From: Progne subis subis
Lineage: Eukaryota; Chordata; Aves; Passeriformes; Hirundinidae
Direction: 5' to 3'
DNA length: 64,000 nt
NCBI GenBank assembly: GCA_022316685.1
Contig: JAKJHU010001518.1
Location: forward strand, 54,656-118,655
Shown here: positions 33,459-44,834 of the stretch, piece by piece
Numbering within the stretch: the first letter of the stretch is position 1
Layout of the letters: the number at the start of each line of letters is the position of its first letter
Made by a program: the position numbers and the translations under genes
Notes under the pieces: model-generated
The model's database searches: none
Told to the model about the DNA's origin: nothing
What the model saw: the letters and a program-made list of their open reading frames with translations, nothing else

Positions 33459-35033
33459 TGTCATGGGTTAGTACAGTTTGGTTTCTTAGTTATAAAAGAA
33501 TGTAAAATAATTCTCCAGGTCAGGACCTGGGAATTGCTTCAGAAGAGACAGAGACTTATTAGAGAGTTAGTTAGAATATTAGCATCTATTCTGACTACTG
33601 AAATTGTTAGCTGCGACGTTGGGAAGTACTATATAAAACCTCTTGATTTCCTGTAGGTGGGTCTTTTTTCTTCTTTCTTTGGCCAGAGAGAGACAAGTAA
33701 CATCGAGCTGGGCCTGCTGCTCCCCCCTTTTGCGGGGGGGGGGGGAGCTGGCTTGAGGCCTGGCTGGATTCTATCGGCTCCCGGGTGAAAAGGAGGGGAA
33801 GGAGAGGTTGCTGTTTTGCAACAGCTACTTTCTTCAAACTTCTCTGGAGCAGGGAGAGATCTCTACTGGGCTCCTGATGGGAGTTATGGGCACCATTTCG
33901 GCCGAGGCCACCCCAATTTACACTGAGGGGTGGGCTGAGAAGGCATTTATGATCCTGCTTGGGGTTTTTTTTTGAGATTCCGGACTGCCTGAGTGCTCCA
34001 ATCTCTGATGTTTCTGTGAGTTCTTCCTCTTTTATCAGCTCGGCCTTGAACATCTAACACTATGAGCTACAGAGAGAGAGACAAAGGCACCGAGCAGATT
34101 TAACTTTTTTTTTTTAGCAACATGAAGCTTCTTGAGCTTAGCCCTTCTTTAAAAGAGTAAGAAAAGACAGAGTGAACATAAAGAACAACAGCATGAAGTC
34201 AGTAGAGCAAGAGTGAAAAGACTATTAGGACAGAGGGTTGAAGAGCTGGTTGTTCTATTCTTACTTGAGCCATGGAAATGAACTCTAGGTCATTCTTTTA
34301 AATCATGGGAAAGATATGCATTTGGGGAGATGATTGTTTTAATTTGTGTGTAGATTTAAGCAAAGGTGTTTGTGATGAACTAAGTAATATCCTATCAGAT
34401 GCTTGAACAGAGATAAAGATGAGAAGCCCCCTGTGCCAGTGAAGAAGTGAGAAGATATCTCTGTACCTTAAAGTAAAGAATCCTTTGCTTTAGAGTTATT
34501 CATCTTTAAAAGGTGACACCCCAGTATGCAAAAGTCTAAGACCCATGACCCATAAGCAGCTTGGGAAACTGCTCCTGGGAGTGTCACAAAGGCAGGTTTC
34601 TCTGGGCGGTTGTTTTTGTGACAGTTTAAAACCCACAAGAGAACTGTTCTAAGTTGTCAGTGAGATCCATGACTCTAGAAGTTACTCTTCTCCTAATAAA
34701 TTCATAAAATACTATTGTCAGATAGTGAAACTGACTGAAAATTACAAGTTTTGTCTCTTTATGTTGTTTTGTAAGAAAGTGAACAGTTTGTAAGTGGAGG
34801 GAAAAGTGTTTTTGAAGTTTCATTCTATTTTAGTTTTTCTTTTCTACTTTATGTTTTTCTATTCTTTTAGTGTAAGTTAATAAATTATTTGTTAATTTTA
34901 AAGTTAAGCCTGCTTTGTTTTTCTCCTAGTCTCTCTCCCACAAAAAGAGTAAGTACCAAGACCAAAATTTAGTAAACGTAAAACCACTACATTAATTAGT
35001 GTTTCCGCCCAAGATAAAATTAAAACTATGACA
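33459..35033 (+). mobile_element. Long LTR-like insertion (about 1.57 kb) in ERVK capsid
   Basis: The ends TGTCATGGGT and AAACTATGACA are an inverted pair. The TSD is ATCAT/ATAAT with one mismatch, followed by a small AT expansion. A TATATAAAACC promoter-like site lies near 33632 and ATAAAT near 34880. No coding frame is supported inside. Capsid coding sequence resumes on both sides. Could be a long solo LTR of an unrecognised ERV family. Confidence 0.55.
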
Positions 35034-36401
35034 ATAATATATATTAAATGTCCCTTTTAAAAGTTGTTTAAAGTACGGAGACCCCAATCCATTATCACGA
35101 ATGGCTTTCATCAGATCTTTGATGACTTCATGATCCAATCGCTCCCATCTTGGGTTTGCATCCTGTGCATCATAAGTCACTGGCATTGCCACACTTCTTG
35201 AACCCATCATCTTAAGCGTTTCCCCTTTCAATGCTTTCTTTCTTATTTCAGTCCAATCTGTTGCACTAAACACCTGTGCACCAGCAATCTGTGTCTTATC
35301 AGACACCGGAATGGATTGCTGAGTTTGCAGCTTTAATGCTGCTTCATCCTTTTCAAGATCTACCTGTTTTTGAGGCTTTACCTCATCCTGTTTTGTTTCC
35401 TTTTCCTTTGCTTGAGGAACAGAACCCAGGGACTGCTGGGCATCACGCAACTTCTCTGCAACACCTTGAAAAGAAAGAGTGGGCCCCCCAGGCAATTGTA
35501 GAACATATGAAGGAAGAAAGGATTCCCAAAGAACCTGGGTACCTTTCCCCGGAGGAAAAAGTCGAGAGAAAGAAGACATTGGGTCCTGTTGGAATTCTGA
35601 TGCTGCTTCACTGAATTGCTGGAAAAACTGCTTCATAAAGTCCTTAGATAACAAAAATGATGATGCTTGATGTGAAAAATCAAATGCTTTTGTTGTCCGG
35701 ACAGGAGTGCCCTCCGAAGCAGTGATGCAGATGATGTCGTCATCAGTGATTGACATGTCTTGTTCTTCTTGTGCAGCTCCATCGTCCCTCACTGTCGACA
35801 AAGGCTCATTTGGCTTTTGTTTGAATTGCTGTTCTGAAGGAGAAGTTGATTTTTTGTATGAAACTGGAAAAAAGCAGTGCAACGTGGTTGTCTCGCTGCT
35901 GGAAGGTGCTCCACTTGGTGTGCCTGACGCTCGTTGTGATTGATGTGGTTTCACAGTCTGGACCCTAGGTGATGATGACATGTCGGCATCTGGCATCTGC
36001 TGGCTCACGGTACTACATGGATGTGATATTTCTTCCACTGCCCCTGATAAAGTATGTTGAGTTTGCAAAAAGCCTTTAGTTTCTGGGTGCATTTGTAAAA
36101 CCTGGCATGATTTTGGATGTGTGCCCATTTGCAGAAACACAGCAGGTGAGTTTGAATCGCCGCATGCAGGCAGTACCACTACCAGAGTGCCGCTGATGGG
36201 CGGAGTCAAGCTCTGTGATGTTTGCCGCGTGGGGGTGGTGCCCTGGAGAAGCTCTCCACCTTGGCCACGCCCTGTCCCTGCCTGCTCTGTCTCCGCCTGC
36301 CCCGCCCCTGCCTGTCCCGGCCTGGCGGTGCCTGGCGAAGTGTCCCCTGCCCCCTCACGCTCAGAGGCCACCCTCTCTCGCTTGCCGTCAGAATTTGCCA
36401 C
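35034..36401 (-). pseudogene. gag: ERVK gag: linker and capsid N-terminus (long open frame)
   Basis: The frame from 36401 is open until the insertion at 35033 (about 450 gag codons; the stop at 34992 is inside the inserted element). It opens with a Gln/Gly/Pro-rich repeat segment, passes a Ser/Thr/Gln-rich linker with an acidic patch (EEQDMSITDDDIICI), and reaches the capsid start (PRWERLDHEVIKDLMKAI near 35150, YFKQLLKGTF near 35060). It is the fuller counterpart of the gag half in the chimeric frame at 12106. Confidence 0.75.
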
Positions 36402-37900
36402 GCCCAGAGCAAGACCGCATTTCGGGCCTCATCCCACCCCTTCTGTGCCTGCGCCTGGACCCACCGCTGCTGTTTCTGGGGTTTGCACTACCCTGCTTGG
36501 CGCCTCCCATCCCAACCTTCCCCCTGCGCCCCGTGACACAGATGTATCTTGAACTGTGCTACTTCTCGTAGCTTGCGCCGAGCTGCCGGTACAGGCCCCG
36601 CCTCCCCCAATGCCTCGGTCCTGCGGCCCGCGAACCCGCGTTGCTTGCCGGCGAACTGTTCTACCCCGCGATCTGCCCCCTCCCGACCTGACGTGCTTCC
36701 CGACCACCCTCGTCCGCATTCCGCACCCCAGCGAGATAGGTTAGGATCGTTCCCGCACGCACGCATGGCAGTCACGCCCTCCACTACTGACTCGTTAGGG
36801 ACTTACTGTTCTCCCGGCGCCCCCCTGCTCCCTCCTCCCCCACCCGAACTGTTCCTGCACGGAAAGGGAAAGGAGCGGTGGGGTGCTGCTGTGCGGTGAC
36901 TGTGGGGGGGTGAAGGGACTCCGAGGTGGACTCTGTGTCGGACCTGTCTCCCCCCCTCTTGGGATAAATGTGATGTGCCTGCGGGAGCTGCTTTGAAATA
37001 AAGCATGTCCAGCTCCTCCTGGTCACTGGGATGGATTAAAAGTTTCATTTTTCCTGGGACTGGCATTTGATCGGCTTTTGGGGCTTTTGACCAACTTTTT
37101 TGTGGCGAACCCTGGGAGAGCTGAGTGCTCTCCCCTCCCCCATCTCCCGGAGGAGGTACTAAACTGTTACCTTGACACTCAAAGCAATCACACGAGACGA
37201 GAGATTTTTGCAGGGCAGAGACTTTCTCTGATCCAGCTCAAGCTGAGTCAGGGCAGAGAGAGAGCCTCCTTGTTTATTTCTTACTTTTTATACATTTGTG
37301 GGTCTGACTGTAGATTGGCTTTTGGAGTTCTCACCCCTCAGCCGAATGGTCAAACCAGCTGTCAGTTACAATTGTTTTCAGGTTAGAAATATGCAAACAA
37401 AGGACAGAGAATGAAAAACAAAGGACTTGTTTATGTTACATCTGTGAGAAAAGGGTAGAAACTGCTCCTAATATTGTACAGTAGCTAAAAGGTCTGACTC
37501 CATTTTATGAAAATTCAAAAGGCTTTAAAAAACTCAGAAAAACCAGGGTAACATCAAACCTGGGGAAAGTAGTTGTCTGTCCCCTCCCGCTGACTGGTCG
37601 ACAGATAAAGTGCTACTTTCTCTCCCCCTGCTACTTGGCAACTGCCCAACTCTGGGACTTCCATTGGTATTCTCCGATATGGCTTCTAACATAATTCTAC
37701 TTGTGGACAAGAGCTTAGCAGCTATCTTGTCCTTCTTTGTGGCTCTATCATATAACTCCCTATTTGCTTCCTGCCAAAACCCTGGCTCAAATAGGACACA
37801 ATGAGGATAATTACAACAGACCCAGAGCATCAATGCCTGAAGCTCTTTTTCCTTGAGAACCACACTGTGCGTTTAAACCACCCCCCTTAGGGCAGCTAAA
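36402..37900 (-). pseudogene. gag: ERVK gag: matrix and basic linker (frameshifted)
   Basis: Minus frame 37863-37554 is matrix-like (LKEKELQALMLWVCCNYPHC, LYDRATKKDKIAAKLL). After the solo LTR at 37165-37553, a frame near 37066 (KMKLLIHPSDQEELDML) matches the chimeric ORF, and Arg/Gly-rich frames follow to 36402. Frameshifts separate the pieces. The start codon is not certain. Confidence 0.6.
37165..37553 (-). mobile_element. Solo LTR in ERVK gag, inverted ends TGTTACC/GGTAACA
   Basis: Perfect 7-bp terminal inverted repeat. On the minus strand a TATA-like GTATAAAAAG is near 37293. The flanks CTAAAC and TCAAAC agree at only four positions, so the TSD is weak. Confidence 0.6.
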
Positions 37901-38229
37901 ATAGAGATTTGTTCCTGGGAAGTGCCCCCCCCCCCCTCCTCCCCCCATGATCTAGATCCAACTGTTCTTACCAAAGCACAAAGGCTTGGGTGCAGCTGTT
38001 GTCAAATTTGCCTCAGAAGTGTCCTGATCGCTGACCAGCAGGTTTCAGGGTGACGGATACCAGGGCCCTTGGAGATCTGTCGGTCTGGGACAAATTTGAG
38101 ATGAGCTGCTCTGGCCAGAAATCTTCCTCCTCTTCTGCAGAGCTGACCGTCTGGTTTTTTATCTTCTGAGGGCTTGTGATGTTCACTGCAGAAGGTTCAC
38201 TGTGACCCTTTAGGTGCCCCTTTCCAGGG

Positions 38230-38247
38230 GCCCACCCAGGGACGCCA
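38230..38247 (-). other. Primer-binding site for tRNA-Asn
   Basis: Minus-strand TGGCGTCCCTGGGTGGGC, identical to 15150-15167, two bases from the LTR end. Confidence 0.85.
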
Positions 38248-38249
38248 GT

Positions 38250-38895
38250 TCTCGGTTTTTAGTTCCGAGATTCAGGTGGTTTTAGAGTCTTTTTGCCTTC
38301 TGCAAAGCTCTGAGCCAAAGGTAAAAAAAGAGACGGAGTCTTCAGGTTCTGACTTTCAAGGTTGCATGCTCTGTTTATTGTTTCTTATCTTACAATTTTC
38401 TCAGTGCCCAACTAAGATCTGTGCAGCTGCTCGGGCATCTGACGACTCCTCCCGCACTGGGCTGTCGCTATCTTTTATACTAATTGTTACGTGGTCTTTA
38501 TTTATCATTATTTGCCAATACCTATCACTTATACTAAACAGGTCATCCCTACTTTGACCCAATCTCCTTAAACTACTTTGTGCCACCATCACTGCAGAAA
38601 ATGGAGTGAGGGAAGAAGAAAGAAGAAGCAGGAGACAACACCCCAAATCCTCCATCTTACTCCCATACACTTCCATACTAAAAACCTAAACCTACTGTTT
38701 TTCCACCCTGTGATAAGCTAAACTACTATCTTTCACACTCTTGTGGCTTGCAATCCATCCCTCAGTGCAGGAAGCCTTTCCCATGGACTGGGATCAAAGC
38801 CAATGTCCCTCTGGGCTCTGTGCCAGGGTCCCAGACCCCCCTGTCCAGGTCTCTGTCCTTCCAGGGCAGCCAAAGGAATGCCCTGGACTCCAACA
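38250..38895 (-). repeat. 5' LTR of the defective ERVK (family N)
   Basis: Minus-strand TGTTGGAGTCCAGGGC...; the expected terminal ACA has become AGA at its end. It joins ERVL pol at 38896 (ACCAGGTAGAGAGGG). Confidence 0.88.
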
Positions 38896-39530
38896 ACCAG
38901 GTAGAGAGGGCTCACAATCTGGTTGTACTCAGGAATATGCATTCTTCAAAAGCCTATGGCGCCTAGAAAAGCTTGTGTTTCTTTTTGTTGGTTGGTGGAG
39001 ACATTGCGGTGATCTTGTTGATGACATCGGTTGGAATCTGACGCTGTCCATCTTGCCACTATACTCTCAGGAACTGGATCTCTTAACTTTGGTCTTTTTG
39101 TTAGCGAAGCTGGCTTTCAGGAGAATCTGGATGAGCTCTCCTTTTTCAAACACTTCCATTGCTGTGTTCCCCCACACAATGATGTCACCGATGTACTGCA
39201 GATGTTCTGGAGCTTCACCCTTTTCCAGTGCAGCCTGAATCAGTCCATGGCAGATGGTGGGGCTGTGTTTCTACCCCTGGGGTAATCAGTTTTAGGTGTA
39301 CTGCACTCCTTTCCATGTGAAGGCAAACTGAGGCCTGCAGTCTACTGCTAAAGGAATGGAGAAAAATGCATTAGTTATGTCAATTGTGGTGTACTGCTTT
39401 GCTGCCTTGGAATCCCACTCGTACTGGAGTTCCAGCATGTCTGGCACAGCAGTGCTTAACTGTGGAGTCACTTTATTTAGGGCACGATACTCTACAGTCA
39501 ATCTCTATACTTCTTCAGATTCATGAACAG
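38896..39530 (-). pseudogene. pol: ERVL reverse transcriptase, minus copy (catalytic Asp lost)
   Basis: The frame matches the intact RT: YRALNKVTPQLS (near 39490), TIDITNAFFSIPL (near 39385), PTICHGLIQAALEKGEA (near 39250), and the catalytic box reads YIGD instead of YIDD (near 39200). Several stops follow FTWKGVQYT, and a frameshift lies near 39525. The change of a metal-binding Asp to Gly alone would kill polymerase activity. Confidence 0.82.
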
Positions 39531-40072
39531 GCCAGATGGGGCTGTTGAAGGGTGTGTGTTTTTCTGACCACCCCTTGGCTCTCCAGCTCACAGATCATCT
39601 TGTGGATAGCGATCACAGCATCTTGAGTTGTTCTGTACTGTTGGCGATGCATTGTCGAAGTGGCAATTGGCACTCGTTGCTCTTCCACCTTCAGAAGACC
39701 TACAGCCGATGGCTTCTCTGATATTCCAGGCAAGGTGTTCAACTGCTTAATACCCCCTGTCTCTGCAGCTCCTATCCCAAATGCCCACCTGAATCCCTTT
39801 ATGTCTTTGAAATACCCATTTTGGAGGAAGTCTATGCCCAAAATGCATGGAGCCTCTGAGCCAGTCACAATAGGGTGTCTCTTCCACTCATTTCCAGTCA
39901 GGCTCACATCAGCTTCCACCAAAGTAAAATCTTGCGAACCCCCTGTCACGCCAGCAGTGAAACCAGATTCTTCCCTCACATGCCCTGATGGGTGTAATGT
40001 GTACTGTGCACCAGTGTCAACCAAAGCCTCATATTCTTGTGGTTCTGATGTGCCAGGCCAATGAATCCACAC
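39521..40072 (-). pseudogene. pro: ERVL protease, minus copy
   Basis: Open from the amber codon at the end of gag. The active site reads LVDTGAQYTL (near 40015) and the C-terminal part has CILGIDFLQNG (near 39830). The frame leaves the RT N-terminus at about 39530. The DTGA active site itself is intact. Confidence 0.8.
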
Positions 40073-40907
40073 AGTCCAAAAAACACGGTTTTCCCTAGCC
40101 TCTACCTGGCTAGAGGCAAGGCCCCTCTAAGCCTGATTATCCTTATTTCACTGGGTAACTGGAGCTGCTTCTTCCTTGGTAGAACTTCCTCTCATAGCCT
40201 TGCCTTCCAACAATTCACGCAGCCATTGTGCCAGAGCATCAGTAAATTCTCCATCTCATCTTCTCATGTTTTCTCCACAATCATGCAGGAAGGCCCACAG
40301 CTTAGCTCATGGGATGCCCTTTCCCTCTCTATCTGGGGAACATTTGCATGTGGTGCCAGAACCTCTGACCTGTACTGCAGAGATTTGGAGAAAGCCCTCT
40401 TTTATCTCCTCCATTTTTTCTTCTAATTTCCACATATGCGCTTCCAGAGATGCAATTTGTGCATGTGTTGGACCATGCACGGCATCTGCATATGCTTGGA
40501 GCTTCTTCGCCATATCAAGTGCAGTCTCCTCCGTGTCACCCCACTTCATTATTGCTAAAGCAGAAGAGTATTCTTGTGGCCTAAGTCGTACAAGTTTTCG
40601 CCACATTACAGGTGTACATGGTACCAAGTCGGGGTTCTTAGTGTTTAGGTCATCTGAGAAGACAATCTCCGCCACTGCCATTTCTCTCAAGCATTGAATC
40701 CCTTGTTCAGTGGTCTTCCACTGGATTTGCTGCATATAGAGATTGTCTGCACACAGATATCTTTGTGCCACACTTCCCAGGACCGTTCCCGAGACTGCAA
40801 GAGCGAGCCTCCCTCATCATTCCTTGGTCGATAACTGGATCATGTAACAGGGATCCTAAATGCCTTGTTTCAGTGCCATCCAGCATTGTAGCCTCGCCTG
40901 CAGCATC
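40061..40907 (-). pseudogene. gag: ERVL gag C-terminal half, minus copy
   Basis: A capsid-like frame (QRYLCADNLYMQQIQWKTT, CTPVMWRKLVRL, AMKKLQAYADAVHGPTHAQI) runs from 40907 to the amber codon near 40125, with a frameshift at about 40310. The TAG falls at the same codon as in the plus copy (57203), followed by the same AGGGGCC-like sequence. No zinc knuckle is present, as in other class III gags. Confidence 0.78.
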
Positions 40908-40913
40908 CCAAAG

Positions 40914-41297
40914 TGTGGTGTTTCTTTAGCAAGACCAGACGACCGCCGATGGCAAAAGGAAAGAGCCTGCTCTCTCACCGGGGGAATATCACGGCTTTAT
41001 TCTGGAGTCCTGCCCTGCCGGCTGGAGCTCTTTCCCCGTGTGGTGCTGGTGCCAGAGAGTGCTAGGCTCTGCCCGTCCCAGGGCTTTTTCCCCAGGGGGG
41101 ACGGGCCTAGAGGCAGGGACAAGCCACTGCCCAATCAGGGACAAGGTGGGAGTGGAACAGAGTTGGGTTACATTCCAGTGTGGGGGATGGGCACAGCCGA
41201 GCAGGGACAAACCACATGATACAGTAAAAGGGGAACAGGGAAAAAACATTACAAATATGATTAAACACAATATAAACCAAATTAATGCATTACAACA
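40914..41297 (-). mobile_element. Solo LTR (family X, minus), TSD CCAAAG
   Basis: Plus-strand TGTGGTGTTTC...CATTACAACA, flanked by CCAAAG at 40908-40913 and 41298-41303. It splits the WLVHLW-DAAG block of ERVL gag. Confidence 0.9.
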
Positions 41298-41303
41298 CCA
41301 AAG

Positions 41304-42624
41304 ATGGACTAACCAACTAATTATAGATCCATCAGGTAGTTGAGTGTAATCCTTTCTTAGGCCACAAAGGTCCTTCAGGGAAAAGGACTCAATAGTGGCT
41401 CCTGATTTTGTACCAGTTGGTTGGGCTTCTGATTTTGTTTCAGTTGTTTCAGCTTCTGACTGTGTATCGTCAGTTGGTTCGGCTCCTGATTGGGTGTCAG
41501 TTGGTTCGGCTCCTGATTGGGTGTCAGGAGGCATGGAAGGTGCTTCACCTGGATCATCATCCACTGGTTGATCGGTTTTGTGTGTGTGCTTCTTTCCCTT
41601 TTTTTCTCTTCTTTATCATAGCAACTGCTGGTGTCTTAGCCTCACTGTCTGGTTTAACTGCTACCTGAGTAGCTGTGGGGTTGGCTGCAGCCTGATTGAC
41701 TGATTTATCTCCCTGCTCCCCGCCTCTATTTGATGCCCTATAGTATCTAGCAGCGTGCGATAAGCATATGCTAAGGCCCAGCTTATTGTAATGATCTTTT
41801 TCTCCTTAGAGCCATCATGGCAGTTCTCTTCCAGATATTTCCCCATCTCATTTGGGTTCTGAATCTGTTCATGTGAAAATTCCCAAGTTGGGGGATCAGA
41901 AAATTCCTTCAAGGTTTGGCTTTATTGTCTCTCATTCTCCACACCACTTAGGATTTTTCACACTTGAGTCTACCTCTGGGTCTATTTCTGGGTCAGCAGT
42001 CTCATCAGCCCCTCTGGAGAATTTAGCCCACATTCTAGAAAAGCTACAAACTATATAGAGGAAGCTCACCAGCTGAAATACTAGGAAGGTGGTATATTTA
42101 ACATTCAGGGGACACTGAACATTCTCCAAAAGTGATGTAACCAACTCAAAAGAGAAGAAGGAAAGGAGAGGTTGAAAAGCCTCAACCCCTACTCCTCCTC
42201 TAACAAACTGGGTGCAATTATTGATAAATCCCCAAAACATGCTGCTGGAACTAGGATGCAGGGGAGGATGAAGAAACCATAAACTAAACATAGCTGGCAC
42301 AAACTCCAGTACCTTTATGAACTTCCTGTAAATCATAATCACTGAGCCAAACAAAATAGCTATTCTAATTTGTGCACCCCTAGTGTAAAAGCTATATGTT
42401 AGGGACAACATTGAAGCTATTTCCGGATATGAAAACAAACCTAGGGACCAGAAAGGTATTAAAACCTCAAAAAAGCCTAGGGAACAGAAACACAGAAAGG
42501 ACTCCATTCCAAGAGACATTAGGCATTCAAGGAGGAACATGGCTACTGACTGTTTTATCCCTACACAAAGTACAACCAAAATGCAATAAATTATCAATAC
42601 AAGTTTTTTCCACTCTCGAGCCAC
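41304..42624 (-). pseudogene. gag: ERVL gag N-terminal half with several membrane segments, minus copy
   Basis: Frame 42624-41932 (first ATG at the M of FLLECLMSL, near 42549) is strongly hydrophobic. I count four to five candidate transmembrane stretches, around FLCFCSLGFFEVLIPFWSLG, IRIAILFGSVIMIY, VLEFVPAMFSLWFL and FLVFQLVSFLYIVCSF. It ends at a stop near 41932. A further frame (41912-41661) leads to an acidic linker (41564-41375) with repeats of D-T-Q-S-(G/E)-A-E-P-T and the FSLKDLCGLRKDY block. The plus copy lacks about 75 codons present here. This is an unusual start for a Gag protein. Confidence 0.72.
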
Positions 42625-42637
42625 GCATTGGGCGCCA
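42620..42637 (-). other. Primer-binding site, tRNA-Lys-like
   Basis: Minus-strand TGGCGCCCAATGCGTGGC lies about 16 bases from the LTR. It resembles the tRNA-Lys(1,2) complement but with mismatches. Confidence 0.5.
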
Positions 42638-42653
42638 ATAAAAAAGAAGGCAT

Positions 42654-43312
42654 TGTCCTGGTTTAGAGCAAATTTAGGAGAAAACCCCTGAATGGGGTCC
42701 CTCTGGGGAGCAAACCCAAACAGCCCCTCTCCCCAACCAGTCCAGGAAAGAACTTCCTCCGAGAAAAGTGGAAAAAACTATTTTACTTAACAAACAAAGT
42801 GCCCACAAGTACAAAGAATGAATAATATGAAACAAAAAAACCTCTTGTTCTGGAGTGAGATGGCAAATTGAGAAAGTTCTTGCCATAGGTGTTGCTTGGC
42901 TCTCTCCCAGTCTCTTATCGGTCCCAGTCCTTCTGGCGCTGCTGGAAAATGCCGAGGTCCAGGCCCCGGTGGGTCGCAGGTGCAAGCCCCCAGTGATCCC
43001 CCGGGTTTTTTCAATCCAGAGCAGGTTTAAACAGTCCCAAGAAAAAAAAGAATAAAACCAGTCCAGGGAACCTCTTTGCCCTAGCTAGGTAAAACTAACT
43101 AAAAGCAAAAAGATCTCTGTCCTGCAGTGTCTCCAAGACTCAGCTGAACACCCAGTCCAAAGAATAACGTGGAGGAGTCAGGCAGTTTTCTCAAAACAAA
43201 CTCCACACTTCTCCTTGCTCTTAGAACCAGTCTTAAAGGCACAGAACTCAATATACAGCACAAACAGAACAGAAAATTGGGGATACAAGTATCATAAAGT
43301 CACCCTAGGATA
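42654..43312 (-). repeat. 5' LTR of the minus ERVL (family Y)
   Basis: Reverse complement of the family Y LTR; its first dinucleotide has changed from TG to TA on the minus strand (TATCCTAGGG). Confidence 0.88.
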
Positions 43313-44834
43313 GCAGCCTGCCAGGTAGTCAAAGCCCACTGACCCTGCTGTACTTTCCCCCAGGGCCTTTGTAATGTCCTTGACTTATTACAGAAAACAG
43401 GGTATTGATCTAGTATCGATACCCAACTGCGACGGACAAAAACTCTCTAACAGTTTAAAGTTAGAAAGTGTATGTTCATTATGGTGCCAGACAGTGTGCG
43501 GGATAGCTCCCAAATTCACACCGCAATTTACAAGTGATTACAGAGTCCTTTTATTTACAAAAGTATTGAATACCCAAAACACAAATGCATATTCATAACC
43601 CTGGTAACATCCCATTCCCCGCTTCGTATGGTAATTAGCTCAAAAGCTATTAAGCATGCGTAGTTTGTTCCTTGAAATGGGTCGGTGGTCCTTTTAATGG
43701 GGCGAGGTCCCCAAAATGAGGAAGTAAAGAAGTCTTCCTCGTTCTGACCTTTCTACCTTTTCAATGCAAATGTGATAAATGAACCCTTGGTAGGACTCCC
43801 ACTTCATGTCTTCATGACCGTTCAATGAGTTTCTGGGCAGAGGAGGCCTACAATTATCTTATGTTCCTAAAAGCTATTTATCAGTTTCTATATTCTTCAT
43901 TATAAACACAGCTAACCAAACAAAGTTGACAAGTAATCAGTTATTCTAATATGGAAGAGTGATCCCAAACCCAATTTCTCTTAGTTAATTACTAACTTTT
44001 AATTTCAGTAAAGCCTACCTATCTACTTTAATTAATTTCAGCAAAGCTTATCTCTAACTAAAATCTTAACCCCTCTAAAAATCCTTAATTCTCTAAAGTT
44101 TATGTCTCACCCTTAAATGCAGCCATGTACACTTGGGCATACTCAATCAAAACATTCTTGCAGGCATCAAAAGCTCCTTGTTGTTGTTTGGCTCACTGCC
44201 AAACAGCTTTCTTCTCAGTCCATTTCTGCAGAGAGTAAATTAATGCTTACAGGTGTGGAATGAAAGTTCTCCAGCACTCTGAAAGCCCCAGGAAAGTTTG
44301 CAGTTGTTTCACCATGGTTGGTACAGGGAATTGCTGGACTGCTTGCTGTACTGTGTTTGGTATTTTTCTAGGCTGCCCATGCCCAGCTATCCCCCAAAAA
44401 TGCACTGTAGTACCAGGGCCCTGTGTTTTCTTTGGATTAATTGTTCAGCCTCGGTCCTGCAAGTGGGCTTTCAGCAATTCAGCAGCTGCCTTAGTTTCTT
44501 GTTGCGACTCTGCCATGATCAATAGATCATTGATATAATGGCAGTGATGGCACCCCACCTGAGTGCTACATCAGCTGCCACCATCTGGTGGCAAATGGAA
44601 GGACTGTGTTTACATCCCTGAGGCAACATACCTGAAAGCTATACTGCTTTCTCTGCCAGGTAAAGGCAAACTGGTCCTGACAGTCTGAAGCAATGGCTAT
44701 TGAAAAGAATGCATTAGCAAGATCCATTACCACCTTCCGGGTATGTAAAGCTTTGCTGATTTTTCCCATGAGAGTAACCATGTCTGGTACCATAACTGGG
44801 GGGAGGGGGGAGGTGTTACAATCCACTTAATTAG
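43313..44834 (-). pseudogene. pol: Class III-like reverse transcriptase remnant
   Basis: The minus frame 44834-44566 carries VVMDLANAFFSIAIASDCQDQFAFTW, then a degraded LPQG block. A region where the YxDD box should lie (near 44530) is degraded. RNase H-like text continues to about 44100 and, beyond an LTR insertion (43406-44095), to 43313. It is distinct from the ERVL copies in sequence. Many stops. The exact class is uncertain; the DLANAFFSI palm motif argues for class III or a related lineage. Confidence 0.6.
43406..44095 (-). mobile_element. ERV1-type LTR inserted in the class III-like pol
   Basis: On the minus strand the U5-like tail (ACTTTCTAACTTTAAACTGTTAGAG, 43469-43445) resembles the LTR at 17700-18303, and the end GATACTAGATCA gives a CA terminus at 43406. 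The other end near 44095 is approximate, and no TSD is clear. Confidence 0.5.

Larger units (their letters stand above)
31054..38895 (-). mobile_element. Defective ERVK provirus (family N LTR), 3' end missing
   Basis: The 5' LTR (38250-38895), tRNA-Asn primer site, gag, and RNase H/integrase pieces lie in minus order inside ERVL pol. Protease and RT are deleted between nucleocapsid (32047) and the RNase H tail (31990). The left end stops in the integrase C-terminal region near 31054 with no env or 3' LTR. The deletion probably removed them together with four bases of ERVL. Its gag is a fuller relative of the chimeric frame at 12106. Confidence 0.8.
27247..43312 (-). mobile_element. ERVL provirus, minus strand, with nested insertions
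   Basis: The 3' LTR (27247-28233), pol pieces (28441-31053 and 38896-40072), gag (40061-42624), primer site and 5' LTR (42654-43312) are collinear with the intact ERVL at 54606-61204. Inside it sit a defective ERVK (31054-38895), a solo LTR of another ERVL subfamily (29705-30480) and family X LTRs (27753, 40914). The outer flanks (AGGAT left, GCAGC right) do not match and belong to different host elements, so the ends may derive from a rearrangement. Confidence 0.8.
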
